A stretch of DNA of 64,000 bases from Cyathus striatus (GCA_025738555.1 JAOVFP010000023.1:124001-188000), one strand, 5' to 3'. Positions 23,047 through 35,462 are shown, numbered from the stretch's first letter. Notes: a model not told the origin generated them from the letters alone. Translations and numbers: made by a program.

Positions 23047-24642
23047 TCATTTTCGCTTTGAGCCAACTTTCTGGAATTGCTGCCAATTTGATCTAACAGG
23101 CTGAGAGGCAGTAGGTAGCTGTGAGCCTGAATCATGACTTTCAGTAGAGGAATGGGCTGGCGGTACCGCATTCCTAAGAGGTGGCGGCGGAGGAGATTGG
23201 AAAATTGGAGGCGGAGGGCGAGACAAAGGCGCAGGAGGGTACAACGTGAGCGGTGGAGACGGTGGTAGCGAAATTGAAGAGGGCGGGGAAGGAGGCGAAG
23301 GAGGTGGGTACGGAATCGTAAGAGTTGGCTGGAAAGATCCGGTATCGAGAGATGTCCAACCACCGGTACGAAAAGTAGGTGCAGCTGAATAATGGTCGTT
23401 ACGAGTTGCAGACACTGCAGGTTGTGCCGGAATATTAGACGATGACGAGTGCTCAGGGGCCTGAGGTACAGAAGCCCATCCTGAGCTTCTCGAGGTATCT
23501 GACCCCTGTAACTGAGAGCCAACGGTAACCCATCCGGACTTCCTGAATCCAGACTGTGTAGTTGATGAAGTAGAAGACGAGATAGATGTCCATCCGCCTT
23601 TATTGGACTCAGCCGCAGCGGCGGAATCAACGGATGAATTTGCGGAAGTCGAAACAGGAGCAAGAGCTACGGCAGATACAACTGTGGCTACAGGCTTGGG
23701 AATCTTGATGCCGCTGGCGGCCGCAAGCTTGCGTAGCTCTTTCTCTTCGCGCTTCCGCTCTTTCTCCTTGCGTTTATCAAGATCCAGTTTTGGTCGAGCG
23801 TTTGCTTGCATGTCTTTATAACGCGCCTTGTGATGATGAGCGTACGAGTTGGTATGTTCGTCATACTGTGCGACCGTCTTAAACTGTTTATCACATAATT
23901 CACAGTAGAAGGCCTTCAGAGTAGATGAAATTTCATTCTGAAGTGCAGCTTTCCGAGCAACGAGATCCTAATCCCCGGGCGATTTGATTTAGCAATATTA
24001 CATTTAGCGTGCAAACGTACCTCCCTAATCTTGCGCTGCTCCTCTGTCTCTTTCTGTTGACGCTCTGAGTCTAGTCCTCGTCTCTGCGAAACAGTTGTTT
24101 CGATCATTCGTACGTCTTGAGTGATCTTTCCAAGGCCACTGGAATCTTGCTTAATTTGGAACGGGATGGGATCAACCCGACCTATAGAAATATATAGTAA
24201 AATATATGAGATGGCAGAATTTATAGCAGACAACCGACCGTCAACAGATAAGCCTAGCGGCTGACCCTCAACCCAACCAAGTTTTGCCAGCATAGCAAAG
24301 CCCTTGTTGGATGGCTTGATTCTTGTCTCGACGGTGATGACCTCTCTGGGCGTGCCCCGTACATATTCGTCGTATTTATGAAGACTCTGATCTTGGTCAA
24401 GATCCATTTGATTTGAAGGCGAAGGAGAACGAGAAAGGAGAGATATATCGTCGTCGGTGTCGGTGTCGTCGTTGACATTGTGTTGATCTCCTCTGGGACG
24501 CTGGGAAGAGACGGACGAATAAAGGGAAGTAACGGTATAGCGGGATTCGTTAAGAATAAGGCAAGAGTACCTTCAAGCTAGGAGAGTCCTCGGTTCGTGT
24601 TAGGGATATTGCATTCCAACGCGCAATGGTGCTGGCAGACAT
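23047..24642 (-). CDS. G-patch and C2H2 zinc-finger protein (GPATCH8-like)
   Basis: Exons 24642-24571, 24500-24239, 24181-24021 and 23967-23047 give 471 residues. After a short first exon (MSASTIARWNAISL) and an acidic/Ser stretch comes a G-patch at about 70-112 (NKGFAMLAKLGWVEGQPLGL, then SSGLGK). A helical charged linker leads to a matrin/U1-type C2H2 finger (CELCDKQF, x5, YDEHTNSYAHHH). A basic KRKEKERKREEK helix and a Pro/Ser-rich C-terminus follow. G-patches activate DEAH helicases and such fingers bind RNA, so a role in splicing or RNA processing is likely but not shown. I joined the first exon because its splice junction (AAG|GTACTC ... CCCAG|CGT) keeps the frame and gives a proper ATG. 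Confidence 0.82.
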
Positions 24643-25362
24643 GTTCAAAGTTGGATAGGATAGTAAAGAGTTGGGGTGAACTGTGTTGAAACCATGTGTT
24701 ACGCTACCAAATAATGATAGTAATAAAATAAATAATTGTATTTGAGATGGAGGGATGGTGCAAACAAGGGAGTAAGCTATTATAATAAAATAATAATATT
24801 TATTTAATAATTGTATTTGAGAGGGAGGGACAAGGGACTAGGTTATTATAACAATTTAATATTAAATAGTTGTATTTGAGATCGAGGGATGGTGCAAACA
24901 AGGGACTAGGTTATTGTAACAATTTAATATTTAATAATTGTATTTGAGATCGAGGACTATTCAAGTGAATTGCGAGTGAGCCGCGGTCGATGTGTGAATA
25001 GGACGCACTATTCATTTATTCTGCCACTTTCTTCGCCATTGAGTTTCACTTTTTTATATATATTCTCGTCTCTCGCCCCCTCTCTTCCTCAATTTGACCG
25101 TCACCAGTCATCTAGTCACCTTCTACTGTCAAGCTCTCCAAAGTCTTCCACCATTTTTTCGACAAACCAGCTGGTAGAGAAGAGAAACGAGTTGGCGACG
25201 ATACCATTCAGATATCCAAATACCCACCCACATTCCATACCCGTCCGAATTCCTGCATCCCAATCCCAGTCCCAATCCCAATCCCTGTCTCACCATCTCC
25301 GCCTCGTTCATTCTCCTCCCCTTCCTCCTCCGACGTCCACCTCCTTTCCTCCGACCACCATC
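24643..25362. promoter_or_regulatory. Divergent promoter region containing a minisatellite
   Basis: Lies between the start of the minus-strand G-patch gene and the plus-strand KH gene. It holds a four-copy degenerate tandem repeat at about 24735-24955, then a CT-rich leader. An open frame in register runs upstream of 25363, but it is CT-driven and I treat it as 5' UTR. Confidence 0.55.
24735..24955. repeat. Degenerate minisatellite, about four units of 60-75 bp
   Basis: The core TTGTATTTGAGA followed by TCGAGG or GGAGG recurs at about 24737, 24811, 24870 and 24939. Between cores are shared pieces such as GGTGCAAACAAGGGA, CTAGGTTATT and CAATTTAATATT. The spacing varies (about 74, 59 and 69 bp). 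Confidence 0.75.
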
Positions 25363-28300
25363 ATGGACGTCTATACGACCGCTTTCACCTATCCTCGCTC
25401 TCCTCCCTTTTCCCATCCAGCTCCCCCGCTTCCTCCTCCTCGTACTCAGTCCTACTATGCTCAGACTCCCTTAGACTATGGTCATCCTCCTCCCCGCCCT
25501 CCTTCAGAGCGGGCCATCGAGAATACAGAAACCGTCAAAACGCTTACTCAGCGCAGTCGTTCTCATTACAGTTCCCATGCAGCCTTTACCACAGTCGACC
25601 AGCGCTCCTATAACTTCATCATTACTGGCACCTCTCAAAATGTCGCCAATGCGCGTGCAATGATTCTTAAGGAGTGTCCGGTAGAGGTGTGCCTCTTTTT
25701 TTTCCACCTGCTCTTTGTGGCTGACATGACGACTAGCATTTCACTACCATTAGGGCACCGCGCTCAGACATCCTCGATTCTCCTTTTACTTCACCCGCAA
25801 TCAAGCCCTTCGTTCGCGACAGTCTCGATGATGTCGCTTCCCAGACTGGTGCACATATCTCTGTCGTCAATGTCCCTCCGAACCTTTCCAACCGTCTTGC
25901 TACTGATGGCAACGGCAGCGCGGGCATGTCTGGCCTCGAGTCAGAGCGTGTCTGCGAATTCTTAATCTCTGGGTCAGAGGATGCCATCGACATTGCTCGC
26001 ATTAAACTGTTGGTCATGCTTGACACCCTCGTATGTTTATCTCTGTTTTCGTCCTTTGAAGAAGTTGTATTGATACTCGCACCGCCTTCAGTCTGGCCTA
26101 CACGCCGAGCCATGCGAGATTGATCACAAGCTTCATTCCATCATTGCTGGTCGTAAACGTCATGATTTGCAGGTCATTCAGGAGGAGACAGCCACAAACA
26201 TATATTTGCCTTCTCCTCTTTTGGGCCTTGTCAACGGCGAGAAGCACAAGTCTGGTTCCTCTTCCAGCATTGCAGCTCGGTGCGCCAATACTATTTGGAT
26301 TACGGGCGAGTTCTTCGGGGTGCAGCGAGCAAGGGACATGCTCACGAACGCCGCCATGCTCAAAGTTCGTCATTGCTTCTCTTTTACAACTCAGCTGCTA
26401 ATGAATATTTCGTATGGTATAGGCCAAATCAGTTGTTTCTCGAGATGCGTCCGTTATGCCTCGCAAAATGGACTGGATGATCACCGAGAAAGCCGACGAC
26501 CTTAAGACATTCATGAGTGATAACGCTTCCTATATTGAGTTCCCCGGTCTTGGTAGTAGTACCAGTCTCATCTCGGTCTATGGTGATAATCGGGTCAATA
26601 TTCAGCGCACGATTCGCTCTGTCATGCAACTTGTGCGTTCTATAATTGATATTGTGTTTGTCATACTCACCCACATCGTAGGCATGTCAATTCTATGTTG
26701 CATCTTTCTGGCTCCTTCCAATGCAATACAATGCTCTTATTCCACCTCTCAGCATTAATTCCACTATGGTTTCTCCAATTCTTACGAAAATTTCGATGAT
26801 GAGTGGGGCAGAGATCGGCTTTAAGAACGATACCTTCGAGGTTCATGGACTCGAGGCAGAAGTACGTAACGCTGTTGGCATGTTGTTCGAGACAGATCTT
26901 GTCAAGGTTGGTGAGCTTCTTATTTAAATCAAACTTCTGGTATTTATAATATAATCTTAGACTTTCCATCATGAAATTCTCTTCAAGCTCGAGTTGTCTA
27001 ACGAGTATCGCGAATTTATCACCGGGAAGAAGAACGGCAAGATCAATAAAATCATGCAAACCACAAACGTCAAGATTAAGCTTGACACGTATAATGACTA
27101 CAACTTCCTTATCGACATCTCGAGTCCCGATGTCCAAATCTTGGCAGGACTTACAATGCTTCAAGAAGAGCTTCCCTCAGAGATTTCCTTCTACGTTCCC
27201 GAGGCTTACCACAAACGCATCATCGGCGTTGGTGGTCGCAGCATTCAGCGAATCATGAAGAAGTACGGCGTATACGTCAAGTTCTCTAACTCAGAAGAGT
27301 TCGCTCAACTTGGTGGATACAATGATAACAGCGACAATGTCATCGCTAGGACTCCCACCAAGAATTCCTCTAATTTGGAGAATTTGAGAGTCTCAGTCAT
27401 GGAGCTAGTCGGTGCCAAAGTTCGTCTTTTCACTTTCGTATAATTAGTTACGCGTCCTTACACATTTTGGTTAGGATAAAGATTTCGTCAACGAGACTGT
27501 TTCTATTCCTAGACGTTATCATCGCGTGTTGCTCGGCGAGAAGAGCATCTTCATTCACGACATCGAAGCCAAGACCAACTCCCGTGTCTTCTTCCCGGAC
27601 AAGTCATCAGCCTCTGACATTGTTACCATCTTTGGTCCAGAGAGCCAGGTGCAAATTGCCGCTACCATGTTATTGGTAAGCCTTCAAAAAATGTATTATT
27701 CTCTTACATGTCATGCCTTATCTTGATATTATGGTAGGATCATGTTCCTTTCGAGGCCGACTGGAATGTTCACTCTCATCCCGATCTTTCCCGTGTATGT
27801 ACATCAAAAGAATTCACTGATCTGGTTGAGCGCATCAAGCAAGAACTTCATGTTGCAATTACCCCCAATCTCCAACCAGTATCGGCGCCTACAAATGGGG
27901 TCGAACAGCCTACCGAAGTTACATTCAAATTTCGCTGCCAACGTAGCAATAGTGACTACCTAGTCACTGCCAGGGAATTACTTGAGCAGTTCCTGAACAA
28001 TAATCAGATTACTCCCCAGTTTTCTCGCGCGAACGTTCACAAACGGAGCGATTCCTTTGCAGATTCCTTCGCCCATTTTGACAGCAAGGTCCTTCCCACC
28101 TCTAGGGCACGTGGACACGGTGCGTTATTATTTCTCTGCAGTAACTCCTTTCTAATATTGTTTATAGAATCTATGGATATGGGTAGATCATCGGGCGTAC
28201 CAAATGTTCTTGGTGATAACCGTCGTTTAAGGCTGGCTGCATCCTCTCCAGATGTCAAGTCACTCTTCCAATCACCGGTTTATATTTACGAGAAGGAAAA

Positions 28301-28778
28301 AGAAGTTGCCTATGGTCATCCCCCCGTATCCTTCGAAGGTTTCAGACAGCAGCCACCAATTGTATGCAGTTCTTGTCTGTTGTTATATTCTTACTGATAC
28401 TTGGTCCAGGGTTCGGGGATACCTCATCGTACTAGGCACAGTGAAGATGTTATGAAGCGTGGCTCCGACTCTTCTTTAGAGGCTAAGCTCATGGGGCAGC
28501 AATCCCTTACAAAACCTCGTTCTCTCCAAAACCGCGCCCAGTCACTTGATCTGACCATGTCACTTGCCCGCGTTGCAGAATCTCCTGCCTCCTTAAGTCT
28601 GGGCCCTCCTGATTCTCCCACTCTCTCTGGGTGTGATACTGGCGGTGACTCCAGTCCATCTTCTCTTACCTTTCCAAGTGTATATGCCCAACCTTCTATG
28701 GCTAGTTCCCGTGGGCACTCTTCTGAAAGTCCGCCTACTGAAGAGATTACTCGGGCATTCAGCAACTTTGGGTTGTAA
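25363..28778 (+). CDS. Multi-KH-domain RNA-binding protein
   Basis: Ten exons (25363-25686, 25737-26030, 26092-26364, 26423-26632, 26682-26906, 26961-27419, 27475-27675, 27738-28119, 28168-28361, 28410-28778) give 976 residues with all phases closing. After a Pro-rich N-terminus come several KH or KH-like units. Two have good GxxG loops: ITGKKNGKINKI near residue 456 and RIIGVGGRSIQRIMKK near 527. Others are degenerate (IIAGRKRHDLQVIQEE with IYLP). The C-terminal third is Ser/Pro-rich and disordered. Architecture resembles Bicaudal-C/vigilin-like proteins that bind mRNAs and affect translation or localisation. No exact orthologue name can be given. The first acceptor (GACTAG|CATTTCACT) was chosen because it restores PVEHFTTIRAPRSDIL. 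Confidence 0.85.
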
Positions 28779-29177
28779 ATAGATGGTATGATTGTTATGC
28801 TGAAGGACAGTTCATATGTACAAAAGCACAGACGATGTGCAAAACATTTCTTTTTTCTTTTAAGATCTTACATCCTATATATTCATTTCTGTTTGTTACA
28901 GCCACCAGCCACATTCTCTCCACCACCCTATCATTCTCCTGGTCTGTATAAAGTATTGCACCACACAGCTCTTTTTATAGCTCTATCTTGTTTGTAAAAC
29001 TATCTTAACTAAGTAGTGGCATTATCGTAACATTATTTCTCTGCTAATAACAAGCAATTTGACAAAATTTCAGACTTACAAACTCTCTAAATATAATGAC
29101 TCTTTTAAGATGTACTGGTATATCATATTCTGTTGCTCATGTAGTGTATGCACAATTTACTATAAAATATATTCAAG
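28779..29177. other. 3' flanks of converging genes
   Basis: AT-rich 3' regions of the KH gene (+) and the V-ATPase subunit C gene (-). No additional gene or RNA is recognisable. Confidence 0.5.
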
Positions 29178-30765
29178 TTAGTTAACAATCCAAGGAACTT
29201 CGTATACCACGAAATCAAAGAATTCCTGCTCCATGAGTGTCTGATATTCCCCCACAAATTCATCAGTAGCGCCCTTCTTCTTTTCTCTCGTCCGAGGGTT
29301 GGAACGAGGACTTAGGTACGAGAACTGAGCTTGAAGGAGATTAAATGTCTTCTTTGCAGTCTTGGATTCAGGCTAAAAAGAAATGAGCTTAATGGATATG
29401 CGGCAACGGAGTAACCATCCACCTTGACAACGATTCCGGTATAATTAGCCGGCAAACCGTAACGAAGTACGCTTTCAACAAAAAGACGTATCACTTTGAG
29501 GTGAACTAAGATCTGAAACGACTCTGAGAAATTGGTTCGCGCCACTCTCAGTAGTTCAGTCTATAAGACAGGTGAGCAGAAAGTAGGATGCATAGCATCA
29601 ACGAGACGCACCCAGAGCTCCTTCGCTGTTGTATCGGCTGTCTCGAGTTCTTGTCGCTGTTTTGCAATATCTTCCTCCGAAAAAACGAAGTCGCGAACAA
29701 TGAATCTTTTCAAGCGTTGAGAACGTATGTAACATTGAATTGGTGGAAATTGGTGACGTACTTGCGTTCTCGACACTTCTGCACGAAGTCGTCGTGTACC
29801 CTTCTGAATAGCACCACACTGACGAGAGTGAATTCATCATCTGAAGTGATGACGCTGCCTTTCAATGAGCAAATGTTTCTGCGTAATAGACAAACAGGAG
29901 ACCTACTTTGAGCTCCGAGGAACAACCATGTTAGACAGACGCTCGTAGTTGTTATTCCAGTCTTTCACTTGCGATCTTGACAGCCATCAATACCAAGATT
30001 GCGTCATAATAAACCAAACCTACTTGGGAACTGCAACTAGAAGAGTTTCCAGGTATTCAGAGTCTTCTATGAAGTCGTCTTTCGAAACAACATCGGCCAA
30101 TGAGCGTACTGACAAATTCCCACTACATAGACACAAGGTGAATATACGAAAGCGTACAGACATTAGTTCTTACGTCTTCTTGCGCTGCATCTGAGTTAGG
30201 GAACCTTTTATGAGATTGTAATTGTTAAGTTTGGCTTTAAGAACATTGTCAATAGACGTCATTTCCTAAAAGATTGTCGGTAATCTATAATAAATCGCAG
30301 ACACAGAAGTTATACCTTATTCAGAGTATCAACGATCTCCTTCAAGCTCTTCTGAACACCGTATCTCCCTTCATTCCATTTCCATTCGCCAATCAAATAG
30401 CTGTCTACATTCCTTTCATCCACCAAGATATGCTGAGCTAGTTTGGAAGAGTCGTTATTTAGCAAATTTCGTAACGTCTCCACCGTTTTCGCGACAGTAG
30501 CGATAAAGAATGCTTCTTGCTTAGGAAGATCTTCAGAGAGTGAAATGAGTAAATCAAGCGTGCCAGTCTGAGAACTAAATCTAATGAGTGTAACGCGCGC
30601 TATATCATATATACGCACCTTGAATGATGGGATAAGAAGTTGGCCGATATTGCTTGCGGGAAGTTTTGTCTGATGAATCAACTTGGGAGCTATCTCCTGT
30701 AAGAGGTCCTCGGTATCGCCATCGTGAGGGACAGAAATAAGCCAGGTACTTTGATCAGAAGGCAT
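29178..30765 (-). CDS. VMA5: V-type ATPase subunit C
   Basis: Nine exons (30765-30619, 30567-30316, 30265-30174, 30122-30024, 29975-29907, 29854-29762, 29705-29612, 29560-29423, 29372-29178) encode 392 residues, the usual length of yeast Vma5. Family landmarks: [10 protein letters not shown] at the start, [99 protein letters not shown], and [15 protein letters not shown] at the end. Subunit C links the peripheral stalks to V1 and controls reversible V1-Vo assembly, acidifying vacuoles. For the intron at 29906-29855 I chose the acceptor that yields the conserved SSNV. It shares a 181-bp promoter with the sulfurtransferase on +. Confidence 0.95.
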
Positions 30766-30946
30766 TACTACAAGACGAATAACACCGCGTTCTTGCTATC
30801 TGGACTTCACAGTGCGTAGCTTATTTGTACTTATTTCACATACAAGGCATCAGCTTGGGGTAAAATGCTGGCTATCGGGCCTCGGCAGCTTTCAACTTGA
30901 ACTGACAACAGTCGAACCATTATTTAGCGTAAATCCACAATTTGCA
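30766..30946. promoter_or_regulatory. Short bidirectional promoter (VMA5 / sulfurtransferase)
   Basis: Only 181 bp separate the two diverging start codons at 30765 (-) and 30947 (+), so both genes must share control sequence unless the downstream start at 31013 is used for the sulfurtransferase. No strong TATA box is seen. Confidence 0.6.
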
Positions 30947-32206
30947 ATGATCTTCGTTCGAGCCTTCTCACGAAAAGTACAGAGCACTCGCTTCTGTTCT
31001 TTCTCCAGAGATATGTCTTCGGGAGCGGCAACACCTTTTCTTCTGTCTCCAGTGCAGGTACGCGACATGGCCAGATCCTCAATACCTATGGCTATTCTAG
31101 ATGCATCGTGGTTTATGCCAAATTCCCTGCGTAATCCTGAGAAGGAATTTCTTGCAAAACATATTCCGTCAGCCCAATATCTCAATCTCGATGAGGTAGC
31201 AAGTTCTCATGAGTTAGGGTTAAAACACATGATGCCAAACGAGCAAGTTTTTGCACAGGCATGTGGTGAGTTTATGTTTATGGCCAAACAATAATGCCTT
31301 CTCATTTCGTCGAGCTTCAGAAAAATTAGGAATTGAGCCTTCTTCTCATGTAATAATGTAGATACTTCTTCGATTTTTTCTGAAATGAAACTGACATGTT
31401 TTCAACATATCTTTAGATATGACACCCATGGAATATTTTCTTCCCCTCGGGCTTTATTCATGTTTAGGACTTTTGGTCACGAAAAATCCAGTATTATCAA
31501 TGGTGGTCTCCCACGTTGGATTCTTGATGGCTTACCTGTGGAAAGTGGAAAGATAGAATATAAACGAACCAGTTACTCCCCTCCCACAGTAAACAGATAT
31601 GCAGTTCGAGGTCAGATTTTAGTTATCAATAATTGTAGAAGGGGGCTTACTGTAGTTTTTAAGATTATAATCAAATTGTTTATAATTCTATGCTGGAGCC
31701 TGCTTCAAATTCAGAGGCAGAATTGGTTTTAGATGCTCGTTCTCGTGGACGGTGAATTATGAAATTTGATGAGATCTTCGGTTTACTTATTTTATGATAG
31801 CTACCTTGGCGTAGACCCTGAACCACGGCCTGGACTTTCATCCGGTCATATTCCCAACTCGTTCTCCTTACCATTCAACACCTTTTTGAAGAAACACACA
31901 GCTGCAGATGGTACTGAGTACACCATGTTTTTACCCTTGGATCAGCTTCATGAAGTACTTCAAGATGCTGTTGGTGAAAGATATGTCACACAACTCATCG
32001 CAGGTGAAAGGACTGCCATTACAACATGTGGAAGTGGAATGACCGCTGGAGTTCTTTGGCTTGGGTTACAATTACTGGGTATCAATGATGTTGGCTTATA
32101 CGATGAAGTAAGATTCCTCTTTTTGTCGTGACATACATCTCATTTCATATTAAAGTCATGGACGGGCTATGCCATAAGGCCTTCAAGTAAAATTGAAAAA
32201 TCTTAG
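30947..32206 (+). CDS. TUM1: Two-domain sulfurtransferase (3-mercaptopyruvate type, Tum1-like)
   Basis: Exons 30947-31265, 31321-31357, 31417-31610, 31664-31751, 31801-32107 and 32156-32206 give 331 residues. Two rhodanese domains are visible: the first with LLSPVQVRDM, ILDASWFMP, HIPSAQYLNLDEV, YDTHGIFSSPRAL and NGGLPRWI; the second with LVLDARSRGRYLGVDPEPRPGL, GHIPNSFSLPF, and the active loop TTCGSGMTAGVLWLGL with the catalytic Cys. In yeast Tum1 passes sulfur from Nfs1 to Uba4 for tRNA thiolation. The first ATG gives a mitochondrial-like presequence (MIFVRAFSRKVQSTRFCSF), while a second ATG about 22 codons later (MSSGAATPFL) gives a cytosolic form, so dual targeting is plausible. Shares a promoter with VMA5. 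Confidence 0.93.
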
Positions 32207-32358
32207 TAATTTTTTCAAATACAGTAATGTAATGAAGTGCTAAGACTCGAAGAAACAACTTTTATACATTCTACACCACAAACTGAAGTTCATCAATATT
32301 TGCTCAACTTTCTGGAATGCAATAATTTAGATCAGTGATATTCATCGAAGTACAATAT

Positions 32359-32927
32359 TCACTGTTGCCTGTCGAGAATAATCATCACTCCCTCTACACC
32401 CTTTGCATCTTCGACTGCCACCGGCTTCTGTGCATCAGAAAGCATTGAACACGCAAGGTCTGCAGAGTATAATATCTTGGGATAATTTATTATAATACAT
32501 TCTGAAGGTATTGCAGTACTCACTCGTACTCGGTAATGATTCTTGCCTTTGAATAGAGGATGGGTTATTTTGCAACACCATCTATCACATCACGTTAGTT
32601 GGATTCATATTTATTATGGAACGATGTAACTCACTCCTCGTTCAGTAGAACATTGGCACCGCTGCTTCTGGCTAAGTCATACAATTCTTTGCGGCTAAGG
32701 TGAAGAAGCCTTCCAACATTGACGGCCCCTTTACAGTGAAAGACATCCTTGTATGTGACTCTGGGTCCAGAGTGGGTTATTTGTGCTTCTGCTAAAACAG
32801 GGTGCGTGCGTGCTGTGCCAGAACTACTCCTGATACATGCGTCTCCTTGCATAAAGCCCCGACCCTGTTTTTCCTGTTGGACACAAGCGAAATCCCGAAT
32901 AGAATGCGAGGCGGATGATGCAGGCAT
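32359..32927 (-). CDS. Uncharacterised small protein, paralogue of the neighbour at 33.3-33.9 kb
   Basis: Exons 32927-32635, 32581-32520 and 32459-32359 give 151 residues. I do not recognise a named domain. The C-terminal half has LLHLSRKELYDLARSSGAN, VLLNEEWCCKI, KNHYRVRV and a Cys, then an Asp/Glu-rich tail. The pattern L-x-R-x-E/Q-L...G-x-N-x-L-x3-E-x-W followed by a basic hairpin and (Y/H)R(V/I)xV is also present in the next gene, and both have a phase-2 intron exactly before the Trp codon. This supports common descent. Function is unknown. The last intron boundary is less certain. Confidence 0.6.
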
Positions 32928-33279
32928 TGTATCAGAAGAGATCTAAGACTGAATCCATAGTTCAAGTAAGCTCGCTTCGAAGACTTTTATTCTGCCGATG
33001 CATCAAATCGCGTGTCCTGTACTGCTGTATGATCGTACACCTCCAGGATGTCGTGTGGTATTGAACGAATAGTCCATTGCACCCTTCGCCCATAAATTCT
33101 GTCAACGAGGCACTTCATTCTTGATAACAGAGAGCAGCTGACTACGCGAGGTGAGAATACATATATATCGTTATTTGTGTGACTCTATCTAAGGTACATT
33201 ATTAATACAGATCTATGTTAGCTCCATTATACAATTCACGATATTCCGCAAACATTTCACAGACCCGACCGAAGCACCC
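32928..33279. other. Intergenic region between the two small paralogous genes
   Basis: No coding region is recognised. It should contain the promoter of the gene at 32359-32927 and the 3' end of the next one. Confidence 0.45.
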
Positions 33280-33926
33280 CTATGAATGGTGGTGGGCGTT
33301 GTACAGGTATCTTCCCAGAGCACGTGCAGCTTATAGAATTGTGATTGGTTATTATAGTAAAGGTCATGTTGGACAATCCTCACCTCTGCCGCTGTATTGA
33401 ACTTCGATTCGGTGCACTTTCTCTCTCCGATACACGGTGACACTCCAACTGTGGAAGTACAAATGCGACTTAGACTTGTATTTTGATCATCTCTCAGGTC
33501 CGGCATTACCTTTCAATCATCAGGATGTTGAAGCCTTTCTTAATCACTTCCTTCATTAGTTGTTGTCGCGCAAAGACGACTGCATTACTGAGATCGGAAT
33601 ATTGTCGTGGATGCTTCGCTTCGAAGACATACGTGCCACGAGTGTCAACCTCGTTCACAGTCATGATGTCTAGGTCTGTACAGAAATGTCAGTAGAACTG
33701 ACTGCATTGGAATCTTTCAGTAAAGCATACCCTCATCATCATAATACATGGGAACAGGATCGACAGATCTATTGTCAACGACCTCCCAAGCGACCTCCTT
33801 TCTCCGAAATTTGAACATATAAGACACGATGAAGATTGCAAAGCCACCCAAAAAATGCGTCAGAATGGTTTTCAAAGGATGAGAAGGGGAAGCGAAAGAT
33901 GATTCACATTGAAAGGGCGTGTACAC
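33280..33926 (-). CDS. Uncharacterised small membrane-anchored protein
   Basis: Exons 33926-33731, 33675-33510, 33448-33384 and 33329-33280 give 158 residues. One transmembrane segment lies near residues 20-42 (ILTHFLGGFAIFIVSYMF) followed by a basic FKFRRKE. The soluble part has TRGTYVFEAK, LSNAVVFARQQLMKEVIKKGFN, ILMIESWSVTVYRREKVHRIEVQYSGRAARALG. Proteins with this C-terminal core are, to my knowledge, common and unnamed in agaricomycetes. It shares motif and intron position with the gene at 32359-32927. The start could lie elsewhere if the first exon has an upstream ATG, but this one gives a sensible TM topology. Confidence 0.62.
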
Positions 33927-35462
33927 TGGGTGATGTTACCTTTATGTGCTGTTTTGATAAGGATATGCAATGCAATGAAATCAGGCACCGCCACAGGGAT
34001 ACAGACTGCGCGGAACTGCGGCAGTGATTGGTACTTCAAGCTGATGTGATACAACGGCCAAATGTAAGGATGCGACGTCAGTATTGAGCAAGTTGTTATT
34101 ACAAGTCAAGAATAACCATCATTCGCGGTTATTTTTCCGAGCTGAATATTGGGATAAAGCTCTAAAGAGTAAGATCAAGGGAAACCACCGTGGGCGCTTT
34201 CAAAATTGACAATTGCCGATTGTCTTCGTACAGACAAATACAGACTCGAGGCTCGGAGTTTTAGATGACGAAGCGACCCTTCGACTCGGATCCGTACCAC
34301 GAACCCCGTAAAACGTGCTTGCGAAATAAAAAATGCACGATAAATAGGGTACGAACAGAGAAAGGGAGTACTACATATAACACAATTAAAGTAAAAAAGA
34401 ATTCAAAAATTCACTTTTACATGTCATTATTGTACTTGGAGGGTAATACTGAATTTGACTCGTGAGTCGGAATGACTTCGAATCGTTCTTCCGGAGTCCG
34501 TGTTGATGATGTCAGCGTTATGACTCTTTCTTCCCTCTGCCGAGCATCTAGGTAATCACCACCAAATCCACCACGGTGGTTTCATGTCAGATAGTAATAC
34601 GTAGTACCCACCAACTTACCTATGGTATCTCTTGTCAGACCGCACAGTCAGCTAGTTTTAGTTCCGTCTCCGTGGCAGATGTTCAGTACATAGTAGCGAG
34701 TTCGATAAGTAAGTTACAAGATTAATAATATGCTTTGCGCCTCTTATTTGCTGTGACCATGCCTCAAAGTGCCGACCAAAAATCAGCACACTGAGGCACA
34801 TTTAACCGTCAGAAACATTGTGAAAGTTGCTGAGACTGAGAAGAAGATTGCAGGTGCCACTGTGGTAATGGGAACAATTTGTTACAAATCGTGCAGTACT
34901 TACTGTTCTGTGGTTTGTCGACAACCTGAAAAGATTCAAATGGATTGGCATTCTGAGCGGTAGACTTCGAGGGTTGGAATAGGGCAGCTGGGGTACAACC
35001 TGGTTAATATAAGCAACAGGGTTTATCTGCACATCTAGTGTTGGGGTTATGTATTGACTGTGCGTATCGAACTACCACTGCACCAAACTTCCCATTTCCG
35101 GGATGTATGTCGAGAACCGCAAAGTTCATTGACATCCGCAGATAGACATGAATATGAAACGAATCTTCGAGGTGGCTGCAACAGTTCCACACCTAAAGAG
35201 GAAATTTATATTAGCCATGCATCGGGGGCTAAATGCGGATAGAAATAGAAGAGCTGAAGTACGTAGACTTGAACTACATAAGTATATCAGTTAATTTTAG
35301 AATAATCAGTGGACTTACATGAGGCCTGAACAGTAGGGCTTCGATTTCATGTAACTTATAAGTACATGAAATATTCTTCCAGCAACGAAAATAATATATT
35401 CCTACAACCAAATAAAATCTAGTACGACAAAGATATAGAGTATGAAAATCATGCCAAAGAAC
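33927..35462. other. Gene-poor interval
   Basis: About 1.5 kb with only short open frames on both strands (for example 34769-34963 on + and 35004-35192 on -) and no known motifs. A CCACCACGGTGG palindrome-like stretch is near 34567. It may hold decayed sequence. I see no supported gene or RNA. Confidence 0.45.

Noticed and set aside
25000..25362. N-terminal extension of the KH protein upstream of 25363
   Set aside because: The frame is open only because the leader is CT-rich; the ATG at 25363 has good context (ATCATGG).
29855..29906. A 28-bp intron in VMA5 ending at an earlier AG
   Set aside because: Too short for this genome; the next acceptor gives a 52-bp intron and the conserved SSNV sequence.
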